A stretch of 64,000 nt of DNA, from the NCBI GenBank assembly GCA_963785115.1, contig CAWATY010000019.1, positions 145,372 through 209,371 of the forward strand. The letters run 5' to 3'. A program made the translations under genes and the position numbers. This document shows, piece by piece, positions 1-8,352 of this stretch. The notes beneath the pieces were generated by a model. That model saw only the letters and a program-made list of their open reading frames with translations. It did not search any database and had not been told where the DNA came from. Positions within the stretch are counted from its first letter, which is position 1. Every line of letters begins with the position of its first letter. Source of the DNA: JACCWP01 sp963785115. Lineage in GTDB: Bacteria > Actinomycetota > Actinomycetes > Propionibacteriales > Nocardioidaceae.

Positions 1-722
1 ACGGCCACCAGCGCGTACGCGTCGAGGGCGAGGATGCCCAGGTAGACCCAGGCCGTCTGGACCGTGTCCCACAGCAGCGGCACGGTGATCCGGACGAACG
101 TCGCCAGCTGGCCCGCGCCGTCCACGACGGCCGCCTCGAACACGTCCCGCGGGATCGACGACATGGCGGCGTTGAAGAGCACCAGGTAGAACCCGACGCT
201 GCTCCAGACCAGCACCCACAGCACGCACCACAGCGCCAGGTCGGGGTCGGCCAGCCAGCCCGGCGTGCCGAGGCCCACCTTGTCGACGACGCTGTTCGCC
301 AGCCCGGAGGGCCGCGGGTCGAGCACCACCGCCCAGATCACCGCGATCACCGGGACCGACAGCACCTGCGGCAGGAAGAACGCCAGCTTGTAGAAGCCGG
401 CGCCCCGCACGCCCCGGACCCCGACCGAGCGGCCGTGCCCCACGGTGAGCAGGAAGGCGAACATCAGGGCGATCGCGATCACCGCGACCGGCATCACCAC
501 CAGCAGCACGATGTTGTTCTGCAGCGCTTGGCGGAACACCGAGTCGTCGAGCAGGGTGCGGAAGTTCTGCAGCCCGACGAAGGAGTACTCCGGCGAGACC
601 CCGGTCCAGTCGGTCAGCGAGTAGAAGAACGCCTGGGCGAACGGGGACAGCACGAAGATCGCGTACAGCGCGAGCGGCACCACCAGGAAGCCCGCGACGA
701 ACCGACCCTGGCCGTGCCGCAT
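1..722 (-). CDS. ngcF: NgcF-like carbohydrate ABC transporter permease (3' end outside window)
   Basis: Inner-membrane permease of a CUT1-type sugar importer. The ATG at 722 gives MRHGQGRFVAGFL followed by several hydrophobic segments, and the loop that contacts the ATPase is visible near residue 195 (EAAVVDGAGQLATFVRI, the EAA motif). About 240 residues are present; the gene runs off the left edge, so its C-terminus and the second permease are not seen. It lies 25 bp downstream of the solute-binding protein on the same strand, so the two are almost certainly one operon. The NgcF name rests on the neighbour's resemblance to NgcE (N-acetylglucosamine/chitobiose uptake in Streptomyces); substrate is inferred. 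Confidence 0.85.
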   Translation of the reverse strand, partial: MRHGQGRFVAGFLVVPLALYAIFVLSPFAQAFFYSLTDWTGVSPEYSFVGLQNFRTLLDDSVFRQALQNNIVLLVVMPVAVIAIALMFAFLLTVGHGRSVGVRGVRGAGFYKLAFFLPQVLSVPVIAVIWAVVLDPRPSGLANSVVDKVGLGTPGWLADPDLALWCVLWVLVWSSVGFYLVLFNAAMSSIPRDVFEAAVVDGAGQLATFVRITVPLLWDTVQTAWVYLGILALDAYALVA

Positions 723-747
723 GCGACTCCCTCCCGGCCCGGCGGCG

Positions 748-2157
748 TCAGTCGCGGGTGCGCGGCTTGGTCGCCGGGTCGGCGGCCGTCTCGTCGGCCA
801 CGTCCTGGGCCATCGAGCAGAACTCGTCGGCACTGATCCGCCCGGCGGCCAGTTCCGCCACCACGCTCTCGATCTTGGGCTGCATGGGGGTGTACCACTT
901 GTCGTAGTAGTAGTTCCAGTTCTCGTCGCCGCCCGCTTCCGACAGCGCCGTCGCCGACTCGGCACCCGGCGTCAGCGGCATGCCCTCGGTGGCCCCCATC
1001 ACGACCGTCGGCGAGGCGGTGAGCTCGGTGAACTTCGCCGCACCCTCCTTCGAGCACATGATCTGCAGGTAGGCCAGCCCGCCCGCCGTGTTCTTGGCCT
1101 GCGAGGGGACGATGAACGACTCCGACGCCTCGATCCGCGTGCACTCGTAGGGCTTGACCGCCCCGTCCAGCAGGGGCGTCGGGGCGACGGTCGTGGCGAA
1201 GCCCTTCGGGGCCACCGGCTTCTGCTCGTTCTCCAGCCACGAGCCGCACGGGATGAACGCGGCCTCGCCGTTGTTCCACGCCGTCTGCGACTGGATGTGG
1301 TCGAGGCCCTCGGTGCCCTCGAGCATGTAGCCCTTGGACTTGATCTCGAGCAGCGCCTCGGCAGCGAGCTTGACCGACTCGTTCATCCACGCGTCCGGCT
1401 CGAGCGAGTCGATTGCGTAGATGACCTCGTTGCCGCCGTGCTTGACCGCGAGGTCGAGCAGGGTCTGCTCGATGTAGTACGGGTACTTGCCCTGGTGGCA
1501 CATCGGGGCCATGCCCGAGCTCTTGATCTCCTCGCACAGGGCCATGAAGTCGTCCCAGGTCTCGGCCGGCTCCCAGCCGCGGTCCTCGAAGAGCGTCTTG
1601 TCGTACCAGAGCCCGTAGACCACCTGGGCGTAGTTGAGCACCATCGGGGTGTCGTCGTACATCGCCGACTCGATCGCCACCGGGAGCAGCGTCTCCTCCA
1701 CGGTCATGCCCTCGAACCCGATCGCGTCGGCGGCGAACAGGTCGCTCAGGTCGCTCAGCTGGCCGGTGTCGGCCAGCGTCGACAGCGGCATCGCCTCGGC
1801 ACCCGCGTCGTCGACGACGTCGGGCGGCTCGCCGGCGTTGAACCGGGGCTGCAGCTGCTGGCGGATGTCGGTGATGCCTCGGTGGGTGATCTCGGCGTCC
1901 GTGAACTGCTGGGTGTACAGCTGCTCGTGGAACTTCGCGTAGTCGTCGCCGTACCCGCCCTTGAAGATGACGACCTCGAGCGGGGCGTCGGCCTGCACGC
2001 CGAACGGGTTGTCGCTGCTCTTGTCCCCCTCGAACGTCTCGTCCTGGCCGCTGCCGCTGCTGGCGCAGGCGCCCAGCGCGGGCGTACCCGCGGCGAGGCT
2101 GATCAGGGCGGCGCGACGGAGGAAGACGCGGCGGGAGACCTCGGGGGGCAGGGGCAT
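748..2157 (-). CDS. ngcE: NgcE-like extracellular sugar-binding lipoprotein
   Basis: Solute-binding protein of an ABC sugar importer, 469 residues, attached to the outer face of the membrane. The start at 2157 is supported by a GAAGGAG ribosome site about 9 bases upstream. The N-terminus combines a twin-arginine motif (SRRVFLRR) with a lipobox ending at Cys31 (PALGAC). The stretch NPFGVQADAPLEVVIFKGG and the later PPDVVDDAGAEAMPL closely recall Streptomyces NgcE, which binds N-acetylglucosamine and diacetylchitobiose; that assignment is from family memory and not tested here. The NgcF-like permease follows directly. A longer upstream reading in the same frame has no ribosome site and would remove the signal peptide. 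Confidence 0.85.
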   Translation of the reverse strand: MPLPPEVSRRVFLRRAALISLAAGTPALGACASSGSGQDETFEGDKSSDNPFGVQADAPLEVVIFKGGYGDDYAKFHEQLYTQQFTDAEITHRGITDIRQQLQPRFNAGEPPDVVDDAGAEAMPLSTLADTGQLSDLSDLFAADAIGFEGMTVEETLLPVAIESAMYDDTPMVLNYAQVVYGLWYDKTLFEDRGWEPAETWDDFMALCEEIKSSGMAPMCHQGKYPYYIEQTLLDLAVKHGGNEVIYAIDSLEPDAWMNESVKLAAEALLEIKSKGYMLEGTEGLDHIQSQTAWNNGEAAFIPCGSWLENEQKPVAPKGFATTVAPTPLLDGAVKPYECTRIEASESFIVPSQAKNTAGGLAYLQIMCSKEGAAKFTELTASPTVVMGATEGMPLTPGAESATALSEAGGDENWNYYYDKWYTPMQPKIESVVAELAAGRISADEFCSMAQDVADETAADPATKPRTRD

Positions 2158-2320
2158 GACGTCGACTCCTTCGCAGGGGGGCGGAGGCCAGACTTGTCGC
2201 AGATCGGCGTTCTGTCCATGCCCGCCGAGCGAGTTCTCTGTCGGCGCCTCCCTCGCCCGGGTGCGCGGGCGATACCGCAGGTGCGGACCCAACTGCAAGG
2301 GCTGTACCCCTTGCGTGTCC

Positions 2321-2362
2321 GATTTGTCCTTTGATAACAATTTGGTACGAGTTGTCACAATC
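2321..2362. promoter_or_regulatory. AT-rich block with imperfect inverted repeat between ngcE and the protease gene
   Basis: This is the only clearly AT-rich stretch in the 298-base divergent gap. It holds an imperfect inverted repeat (TGATAACAATT at 2332-2342, AGTTGTCACA at 2350-2359). On the minus strand TTGTGA and TATCAA lie 18 bases apart, a plausible promoter for ngcE. The remainder of the gap shows nothing recognisable. No DasR-type site is obvious. Promoter and operator roles are inferred. Confidence 0.35.
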
Positions 2363-2455
2363 GGTGGCCGGCCCCGCACACCCCGCGGTGTCCCGCTCCC
2401 GCTCGCGACAGCGACCAAGCCGGCGTTCATCACGCCATCGAACGAGGGAGCCCTC

Positions 2456-3562
2456 ATGAGCCGACTCAGCCTGAGGCACCGCACCGCCGCCATCGCGGCG
2501 ACCGCGGCTGCCGGAACCGCACTGGCGGTCTTCGCCGCCCCCGCCGCCCCCGCGTCGCCCAGTAGCGACGAGCGTGCCCCCGCCCCAGCGGGTGCCAGCA
2601 ACGACCGGGCGGCCGACCGCCTGACGGCAGCCAGCGACGACGCCCGCGCCGTCGAGCGCTCCCTCGGCAGTGACGGCGCCGGCGTGTGGGTCGAGCACGG
2701 TCAGGCCGTCGTGGGCACCACCGACAGGGCAGACGCCCGCACGCTGCGGGCCGACGGCGTCACCGTCCGGGTCGTCGACAACACCATGCAGCGGCTGCAG
2801 GCGGTCAACTCGACCCTCGCCGACAAGATCACCACGCCGGGCACCGCCTTCGGCATCGACCCGGCCAGCAACGCGGTGCTGGTGACCATCGACTCGTCGG
2901 TCCCCGCCGGACAGCAGGCCCGGGTCGAGCGCATCGCCGACCGCTTCGGCGCAGCCACCAACGTGCGTGAGGTCGCGGGCCAGTTCTCCACCAAGGTCGC
3001 CGGCGGCGAGGCCATCTGGGCCGAGGGCGGCGGCCGCTGCTCGCTCGGCTTCAACGTGACCAACGGCTCGACCGACTACTTCCTGACCGCTGGTCACTGC
3101 ACCGACATCGCGTCGAACTGGTACGCCGACTCCGGCCAGACCAGCCTGCTCGGTTCGGGCGGGACCGGCAGCTTCCCCGGTGACGACTACGGCATCGTGA
3201 CCTACCCGGGTGCGGGCGGCCAGGGCGCCGTCTACCTGTACGACGGCACGTACCAGGACATCACCGGCGCCGGCACCCCGTCGGTCGGCCAGACTGTCTA
3301 CCGCAGCGGCAGCACGACCGGTGTGCACAGCGGCACCGTGCAGGCGCTGAACGCGACCGTGAACTACGCCGAGGGCCAGGTCAACGGCCTGATCCAGACC
3401 AACGTGTGCGCCGAGCCCGGCGACTCCGGCGGCTCGCTGTTCGCCGGCTCGACCGCGTACGGCATGACCTCCGGCGGCTCGGGTAACTGCACCTTCGGCG
3501 GTCAGACGTTCTTCCAGCCGGTCACCGAGGCGCTGAGCGTCTACGGGGTGTCCGTCTACTGA
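2456..3562 (+). CDS. Secreted S1-family serine protease (streptogrisin/alpha-lytic type)
   Basis: Extracellular endopeptidase of 368 residues. The ATG at 2456 follows an ACGAGGGA ribosome site. A Sec signal peptide (about residues 1-33, ending near APAAPAS) is followed by a propeptide of roughly 150 residues and the mature trypsin-like domain starting near GEAIWAEGGGRCSLGF. The catalytic triad is visible as His in LTAGHC, Asp in GDDYGIV and Ser in PGDSGGS. Two cysteine pairs fit the family's disulfides (GRC with GHC; CAEPGDSGG with GNC). No protease inhibitor or dedicated exporter lies nearby, and a strong terminator hairpin follows. Substrate specificity cannot be read. Confidence 0.92.
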   Translation: MSRLSLRHRTAAIAATAAAGTALAVFAAPAAPASPSSDERAPAPAGASNDRAADRLTAASDDARAVERSLGSDGAGVWVEHGQAVVGTTDRADARTLRADGVTVRVVDNTMQRLQAVNSTLADKITTPGTAFGIDPASNAVLVTIDSSVPAGQQARVERIADRFGAATNVREVAGQFSTKVAGGEAIWAEGGGRCSLGFNVTNGSTDYFLTAGHCTDIASNWYADSGQTSLLGSGGTGSFPGDDYGIVTYPGAGGQGAVYLYDGTYQDITGAGTPSVGQTVYRSGSTTGVHSGTVQALNATVNYAEGQVNGLIQTNVCAEPGDSGGSLFAGSTAYGMTSGGSGNCTFGGQTFFQPVTEALSVYGVSVY

Positions 3563-3593
3563 GCGGATAACCGCAGCACCGCACGCACCGCCT

Positions 3594-3644
3594 GTGGCGC
3601 GTCGCGGGGCTCCCACCACCCGGTGGAGCCCCGTGACGCGCCAC
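3594..3644 (+). terminator. Long hairpin after the protease gene
   Basis: GTGGCGCGTC plus CGGGGCTCC at 3594-3613 pair with GGAGCCCCG plus GACGCGCCAC at 3625-3644, with one mismatched base pair (G3604/T3634) and an 11-base loop. There is no T-tract, as is usual in GC-rich actinobacteria. It sits 32 bases after the stop, so a terminator or mRNA-end stabiliser is likely. Confidence 0.6.
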
Positions 3645-3723
3645 TCGTGCGTACGGGGCAGTGGCGGCACCAGCACGGGCGATTCGCGGCCGGTTGACGG
3701 CGGACCGCCCCGATACTGGTGCC

Positions 3724-3963
3724 GTGGCGGGCGGACACAGGCGGCACGTGCGCCGACGCTCGCCGTGGGCGCTGGAGCTGCTGGCCTACGGGGTCATCGG
3801 GCTCGGCGCCGGGGTCGTGCTCGCGGCCTGGCTCGGGGTGTCCTGGTGGCAGGCCGGGCTGGGCGCGGGCGGACTGCTGCTGCTGCTCGTGGTGGCGGTG
3901 CTGCTCGAGCGCAGCGGGCTGATGCGGCTCACCCACCTCGACGACGACGGCGGCGACGACTGA
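3724..3963 (+). CDS. Small two-helix membrane protein
   Basis: Seventy-nine residues from a GTG at 3724. A basic N-terminus (GGHRRHVRRRS) is followed by two hydrophobic segments (about residues 20-38 and 43-62) and an acidic tail, THLDDDGGDD, which predicts an N-in/C-in hairpin. No family is recognised. It lies 24 bases upstream of orn on the same strand, so co-transcription is likely, but nothing in the sequence ties it to RNA decay. An upstream in-frame start at 3661 would add 21 residues and has no better ribosome site. Confidence 0.55.
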   Translation: MAGGHRRHVRRRSPWALELLAYGVIGLGAGVVLAAWLGVSWWQAGLGAGGLLLLLVVAVLLERSGLMRLTHLDDDGGDD

Positions 3964-3987
3964 ACAGGACCCCGTAGGGTGCCGAGC

Positions 3988-4608
3988 GTGAACGACAGGG
4001 TGGTGTGGATCGACTGCGAGATGACCGGGCTCGACCTCGGTGCCGACGCGCTGGTCGAGGTCGCCGCGCTGGTGACCGACTTCGAGCTCAACGTGCTCGG
4101 TGAGGGCGTCGACGTCGTGGTCCGCCCGCCGGCCGAGGCGGTCGCGCAGATGCCCGACGTCGTCCGCGAGATGCACACCGCCTCCGGGCTGATCGAGGAG
4201 CTCGACTCCGGGGTGAGCCTCGAGGAGGCCGAGCAGAAGGTGCTGGCGTACGTGCGCGACCACGTGCCCGACGCGCGCAAGGCCCCGCTCGCCGGCAACA
4301 GCGTCGGCACCGACCGAGCCTTCCTCGTCCGCGACATGCCGGAGCTGGAGGGCCACCTGCACTACCGGATGATCGACGTCTCGTCGATCAAGGAGCTGGC
4401 CCGGCGCTGGTACCCGCGGGCTTACTTCGCCGCCCCCGCCAAGCAGGGCGGCCACCGGGCGCTCGCCGACATCCGGGAGAGCATCGAGGAGCTGCGCTAC
4501 TACCGGGCCGCCGTCTTCGTGCCGCCTCCCGGTCCCGACACCGAGGCCGCCAAGCGGATCGCCGCCGAGCACGCGGGCTCTTTGTCGGCGCCGACGACCG
4601 ACCACTGA
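3988..4608 (+). CDS. orn: Oligoribonuclease
   Basis: DEDDh-family 3'-5' exonuclease that degrades 2-5 nt RNAs, including pGpG from c-di-GMP turnover, in the cytoplasm. The 206-residue product has all motif acids: D and E in WIDCEMTGL, D in AGNSVGTDRAF, and the H and D in KQGGHRALADI. The GTG at 3988 gives VNDRVVWIDCEMTG, matching the usual N-terminus; a GTG nine bases earlier abuts the ribosome site (CGTAGGG) too closely. tRNA-His follows. Its pGpG role is notable because four diguanylate-cyclase genes lie in this window, but proximity alone is no evidence of co-regulation. Confidence 0.95.
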   Translation: MNDRVVWIDCEMTGLDLGADALVEVAALVTDFELNVLGEGVDVVVRPPAEAVAQMPDVVREMHTASGLIEELDSGVSLEEAEQKVLAYVRDHVPDARKAPLAGNSVGTDRAFLVRDMPELEGHLHYRMIDVSSIKELARRWYPRAYFAAPAKQGGHRALADIRESIEELRYYRAAVFVPPPGPDTEAAKRIAAEHAGSLSAPTTDH

Positions 4609-4699
4609 CGGCCGCCCACCCGTCCGGGCACCGCCCGGCCGGCCGCTACACTCGTCCGGGCCGTGGCGCCGGTGTGAACACACGCCGCTGCGGCTCATG

Positions 4700-4775
4700 G
4701 TGGGTGTAGCTCAGTCGGTAGAGCACCTGGTTGTGGTCCAGGGGGCCGCGGGTTCAAGTCCCGTCACTCACCCCA
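4700..4775 (+). tRNA. tRNA-His (GTG)
   Basis: Complete cloverleaf with CCA encoded. The acceptor GTGGGTG pairs with CACTCAC at 4765-4771. The anticodon GTG is at 4733-4735 in the loop TTGTGGT, flanked by CCTGG and CCAGG. The genome supplies the extra G at 4699 opposite C at 4772, the identity pair expected of tRNA-His. A TACACT box about 46 bases upstream is a candidate -10. Confidence 0.97.
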
Positions 4776-4922
4776 ACGCACCTCTCGCAGACGCGCCGTC
4801 CTGAGGGCACGCGTATCGCGGCGGCCACGCCCGGCTCCTGCCTGCAGGCTGCTGGACGCCCGTCCACGGCGGCCCTAGGTTCGGCTCACGGCCGAGACCC
4901 GCATCCGCTCACTGGAGGACTC

Positions 4923-5567
4923 ATGCGACCCGTTGCCCGCACACTCACCGGCGCCGTCACGATCACCGTCGGCGTCCTCACGGCTGCGCTGCTCACCGCC
5001 GCGCCCGCCCAGGCGCAAAACATCGAAGGCACGCAGGGAGACGACGTGATCCGTGGCACCGCCTTCGCCGACCGCATCACCGCCAAGGGAGGCGACGACA
5101 CCGTCCGGGCGCTCGCCGGCCCCGACAACGTCGTGGGCGGCAAGGGACGGGACCTGCTGGCCGGCGGCCGCGGCGACGACAGACTGCTGGCCGGTGCCGG
5201 CAGCGACACGTTCATCGACGGCGCGGGCGACGACTTCGTGCGCGGCGGAGCGGGCAACGACGTCTGGAACGGCGGAGCCGGCGACGACGACCACGGCGGT
5301 GGCGCCGGGCCGGACAGCATCAACGCCGGGCCCGGCGACGACCTCTCCAACGGAGGCCTCGGCAACGACTTCATCTTCGGCAACCGCGGCGACGACACCA
5401 TCTTCGGCGGCCCCGGCAGCGACCTGATCGACCTGTCGGCCGGTGACGGCGCCCCGATCAACCCCGGAGCCGACGTGGTGCACTGCGGAGGCGGACAAGA
5501 CACCGTCGAGGGCGCGTCGGCCAACGACACCGTGGCTGACGACTGCGAGGTCGTCTCCAGCCTCTGA
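4923..5567 (+). CDS. Secreted RTX (calcium-binding GGxGxD) repeat protein
   Basis: The product has 214 residues and starts at 4923 after a GGAGGAC ribosome site. A Sec signal peptide ends at about residue 34 (APAQAQ). The rest is made of degenerate RTX nonapeptides such as GGAGNDVWN, GGRGDDRLL and GNRGDDTIF, which in this family bind calcium between beta-roll turns. No enzymatic domain is attached and no type I secretion genes are nearby, so the protein is probably exported by Sec and folds outside in calcium. Two cysteines near the C-terminus (VVHCGG, DDCEVV) may form a disulfide cap. Function is unknown; small stand-alone RTX proteins of this sort are common in soil actinobacteria. Confidence 0.8.
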   Translation: MRPVARTLTGAVTITVGVLTAALLTAAPAQAQNIEGTQGDDVIRGTAFADRITAKGGDDTVRALAGPDNVVGGKGRDLLAGGRGDDRLLAGAGSDTFIDGAGDDFVRGGAGNDVWNGGAGDDDHGGGAGPDSINAGPGDDLSNGGLGNDFIFGNRGDDTIFGGPGSDLIDLSAGDGAPINPGADVVHCGGGQDTVEGASANDTVADDCEVVSSL

Positions 5568-5644
5568 CGGGCTGGCCCGCACCCCGTCACTGCCCATCCC
5601 GTCCCCGTCCCCGTACCGGGTCGCCACCGGCGGCCCGGTACGGC

Positions 5645-5665
5645 ACGATGTGAACGCTCACACGT
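5645..5665. promoter_or_regulatory. LacI-type operator upstream of araA
   Basis: TGTGA and TCACA arms at 5649-5653 and 5658-5662 surround a central ACGC. The palindrome with a central CG is typical of LacI-family sites. It ends 25 bases before the araA start, well placed for repression. No regulator gene is adjacent. Confidence 0.6.
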
Positions 5666-5687
5666 CGGCGACGCCGGAAGGACAGGC

Positions 5688-7199
5688 ATGACGGTCCCAG
5701 CACGCACGGAGGCGGAGGTCTGGTTCCTCACTGGCAGCCAGGGGCTGTACGGCGAGGAGACCCTGCAGCAGGTGGCGGACCAGTCGCAGGCGGTCGCGGA
5801 CCTGCTCCACGGGGCGGGCGCGGTGCCGGTCCGGGTGGTCTGGAAGCCGGTCCTCACCAGCTCCGACGCCATCCACCGGGTGGCGCTGGAGGCCAACGCG
5901 GCACCCGAGTGCGTCGGGGTCGTCGCCTGGATGCACACCTTCTCGCCGGCGCGGATGTGGATCGCCGGCCTGGACGCTCTGCGCACCCCGCTGCTGCACC
6001 TGCACACGCAGGCCAACGAGTCGCTGCCGTGGGCGACCATCGACATGGACTTCATGAACCTCAACCAGGCCGCCCACGGCGACCGCGAGTTCGGCTACGT
6101 GCAGGCCCGGCTGGGCGTCACCCGCAAGACGGTGGCCGGCCACGCCAGCGACCCGGTCGTGCAGGAGCGGGTCGGCGCCTGGGTGCGGGCCGCGCTCGGC
6201 TGGGCGGAGGCACGCTCCCTGCGGCTGTCGCGCTTCGGCGACACCATGCGGGACGTCGCGGTGACCGAGGGCGACCGCGCCGAGGCTCAGTGGCGGTGGG
6301 GTGTCGCGGTCAACGGCTACCCGGTGACCGAGCTGGCCGACGCGGTGCACGCCGCCGAGCCAGGCGAGGTCGACAAGCTGGTCGAGGAGTACGCGGACGC
6401 GTACGACGTGGTGCCCGAGCTGCTGCCCGGCGGAGACCGGCACGAGTCGCTGCGCTACTCGGCGCAGATCGAGCTCGGGCTGCGGGCGATGCTGGCGCGT
6501 ACGGGGGCGCGGGCGTTCACCTCGAACTTCGAGGACCTCGCCGACCTGCGCCAGCTGCCCGGGATGGCGGTGCAGCGGCTGATGGGCGAGGGCTACGGCT
6601 TCGCGGGCGAGGGCGACTGGAAGACCGCCGCGCTGCTGCGGATCCTCAAGGCCGCGGCGGTGGGGCTGCCCGGCGGCACGTCGTTCATGGAGGACTACAC
6701 CTACCACCTGGGACCGGGGACGCCGAAGATCCTCGGCGCGCACATGCTCGAGATCTGCCCGTCGATCGCGGCCGAGCGGCCGCGGGTCGAGATCCACCCG
6801 CTCGCCATCGGGGACCGCGAGGACCCGGTGCGGATGGTCTTCGACGCGGCGCCGGGGCCTGGTTTCGTGGTGGGGATGTGCGACCTCGGGGAGCGCTTCC
6901 GGCTGGTGGCCAACGAGGTCGAGGTGGTGCCGCCGGACGAGCCGCTGCCGCGGCTGCCGGTCGCCCGCGCGGTGTGGGAGCCCGCTCCCGACCTCCGAAC
7001 GTCGACCGAGGGCTGGATCATGGCCGGCGGCCCGCACCACACCGTGCTCAGCTCGGCGCTGCCCACCGAGGTGCTCGTCGACCTCGCCGAGATCGCCCGC
7101 ACCGAGCTGGTCCTCATCGACGCCCACACCACCTCCCGCCAACTCCTCCACGAGCTCCGCTGGAACCAGGCCTACCACCGCCTCGCCACCGGCTTCTGA
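5688..7199 (+). CDS. araA: L-arabinose isomerase
   Basis: Converts L-arabinose to L-ribulose in the cytoplasm, the first step of arabinose use, with a divalent metal. The length, 503 residues, is normal for the family. The N-terminus (EVWFLTGSQGLYGEETLQQV) and the Trp/His-rich WMHTFSPARMW and HLHTQANESLPW motifs are diagnostic. Metal ligands fit E in SNFEDL, E in TSFMEDYTYHL, H in LGAHMLEICPS and H in VEIHPLAI. The start at 5688 follows GGAAGG. There is no araB or araD alongside, so the rest of the pathway lies elsewhere. A LacI-type operator precedes the gene, and the left hairpin element of the downstream cassette starts six bases after the stop. Confidence 0.97.
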   Translation: MTVPARTEAEVWFLTGSQGLYGEETLQQVADQSQAVADLLHGAGAVPVRVVWKPVLTSSDAIHRVALEANAAPECVGVVAWMHTFSPARMWIAGLDALRTPLLHLHTQANESLPWATIDMDFMNLNQAAHGDREFGYVQARLGVTRKTVAGHASDPVVQERVGAWVRAALGWAEARSLRLSRFGDTMRDVAVTEGDRAEAQWRWGVAVNGYPVTELADAVHAAEPGEVDKLVEEYADAYDVVPELLPGGDRHESLRYSAQIELGLRAMLARTGARAFTSNFEDLADLRQLPGMAVQRLMGEGYGFAGEGDWKTAALLRILKAAAVGLPGGTSFMEDYTYHLGPGTPKILGAHMLEICPSIAAERPRVEIHPLAIGDREDPVRMVFDAAPGPGFVVGMCDLGERFRLVANEVEVVPPDEPLPRLPVARAVWEPAPDLRTSTEGWIMAGGPHHTVLSSALPTEVLVDLAEIARTELVLIDAHTTSRQLLHELRWNQAYHRLATGF

Positions 7200-7204
7200 C
7201 CTCG

Positions 7205-7284
7205 GGTTTCCCAAGTTCGCTTGGGAAACCGGAGGTTCCACCGCGTAGCGACACGGGCGAACCTTCGGTTTCGCGGTAGGAGCT
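7205..7284 (+). repeat. Left 80-bp two-hairpin element of a gene cassette
   Basis: Outer module 7205-7230: arms GGTTTCCCAAG and CTTGGGAAACC around TTCG. Middle module 7232-7270: a quasi-palindrome beginning GAGGTTCCACCGCG and ending GGGCGAACCTTCGGTT. Inner end 7272-7284: CGCGGTAGGAGCT. The outer and inner ends are exact inverted copies of those at 8337-8416, while the middle module is in direct orientation. It may also terminate araA. Confidence 0.8.
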
Positions 7285-7374
7285 CGCTGTCCACAGCCCG
7301 GTCGGCACGCGCGGTTGTCCACCACTCCTGGTCGACGACCGACGCGAAGGCGTCGAGGTCTGGACCCTGTCGGC

Positions 7375-8352
7375 ATGGATGACCGACTCATGAGCCTCGC
7401 GGCTGCACGCGGGGGTGTCTTCACCACACGAGAGGCACTGGCCTGCGGCTTCGACGAGGCCACGATCGCCCGCCGGGTGCGGAGCGGCGTGTGGCACCGC
7501 ATCCGGCGCGGGGCGTACGTGACCGGCATCCAATGGGCGGCGTCGACAGAGGAGCAGCGACACCTCCTGCTGCTGCGGGCCGTGCTCGAGGGGTCGACGG
7601 GAGAGGTCGGCTCGCACACCAGCGGCACGCTCGCTCTGGGCGTCGACATGTGGCGACCCGATCTGGAGCTGGCCCACACCACGTACGTCGACGGACGCCA
7701 CGGCCGGGTGGAGCACGGGGTCGACCGCCACGTCGGTCCGCTCGACCCGGGTGCGTGCGTGGTCGCTGACGGGATCGAGGTCGCGCCGCCCGCGATCTGC
7801 GTGGCGGGAGCGATGCTGCTCAACACGGTGGACAAGGCGATCGTCATCGGCGACTCCGCCCTGCGCCGGGGCGTGACGACCCAACGGGAGCTGGCCAGCG
7901 TGGCGAGGCAGCAGTGGTGGTACCACCCGCACTCCCGGCGGCTGAGGTACGCGGTCTCCCAGCTCGACGAAGGTGCAGAGTCGCCCGGCGAGTCGCTGTC
8001 GCGCCATCTGTTCGTGAGCCGCGGCCTCCCCCGACCGCAGACGCAGTACTGGGTGTACGGCCCCGGCGGCTTCCGGGCACGTACCGACTTCGCCTGGCCG
8101 GAGCGAGGAGTGCTCGGCGAGTTCGACGGCAAGAAGAAGTACCTACCCGACGACCGGGCCAAGGACCGAGATCCCGCCGGGGTCCTCTTCGACGAGAAGC
8201 GCCGCGAGGACACGCTCCGCAACCTGGGTTGGATCGTGGTGCGGCTGATCTGGGCAGAGTTGTTCACCCCGGACGCCACGATCGCCCGCTTCGCAGCCGC
8301 GCTCGCGGAGGGCGGCCGGCCGGTCGTCCGCGTACCAGCTCCTACCGCGTAA
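7375..8352 (+). CDS. AbiEi-type N-domain protein with DUF559-like nuclease fold, carried in a hairpin-flanked cassette
   Basis: A product of 325 residues from the ATG at 7375. Residues 1-60 (SLAAARGGVFTTREALACG, then RRVRSGVWHRIRRGAYV) resemble the winged-helix AbiEi antitoxin-like N-domain seen in many actinobacterial proteins. The C-terminal third has a PD-(D/E)xK look: E in GESLSRHLF, D in RTDFAW, then GEFDGKKKY, ending in WIVVRLIWAEL as in DUF559/Vsr-like proteins. Nuclease activity is inferred. No partner toxin gene is adjacent, so calling it an antitoxin would be unsafe. The gene sits alone between two 80-bp inverted elements, and its last codons and TAA stop lie inside the right element (8337-8352), which suggests gene and element moved together. 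Confidence 0.7.
   Translation: MDDRLMSLAAARGGVFTTREALACGFDEATIARRVRSGVWHRIRRGAYVTGIQWAASTEEQRHLLLLRAVLEGSTGEVGSHTSGTLALGVDMWRPDLELAHTTYVDGRHGRVEHGVDRHVGPLDPGACVVADGIEVAPPAICVAGAMLLNTVDKAIVIGDSALRRGVTTQRELASVARQQWWYHPHSRRLRYAVSQLDEGAESPGESLSRHLFVSRGLPRPQTQYWVYGPGGFRARTDFAWPERGVLGEFDGKKKYLPDDRAKDRDPAGVLFDEKRREDTLRNLGWIVVRLIWAELFTPDATIARFAAALAEGGRPVVRVPAPTA

Noticed and set aside
614..3676. A 1,020-codon open frame on the minus strand opposite the protease gene
   Set aside because: It is Arg/Ala/Gly-rich with no domain, and crosses both the NgcE gene in another frame and the antisense of a protease with a complete catalytic triad. Long antisense frames are expected at about 70% GC.
5658..8279. 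An 873-codon open frame antisense to araA and the cassette gene
   Set aside because: Low-complexity composition, no ribosome site, and araA on the plus strand has full family conservation.
7375..8352. A type IV toxin-antitoxin (AbiE) system
   Set aside because: Only the AbiEi-like N-domain is present; no AbiEii nucleotidyltransferase partner lies in the cassette.
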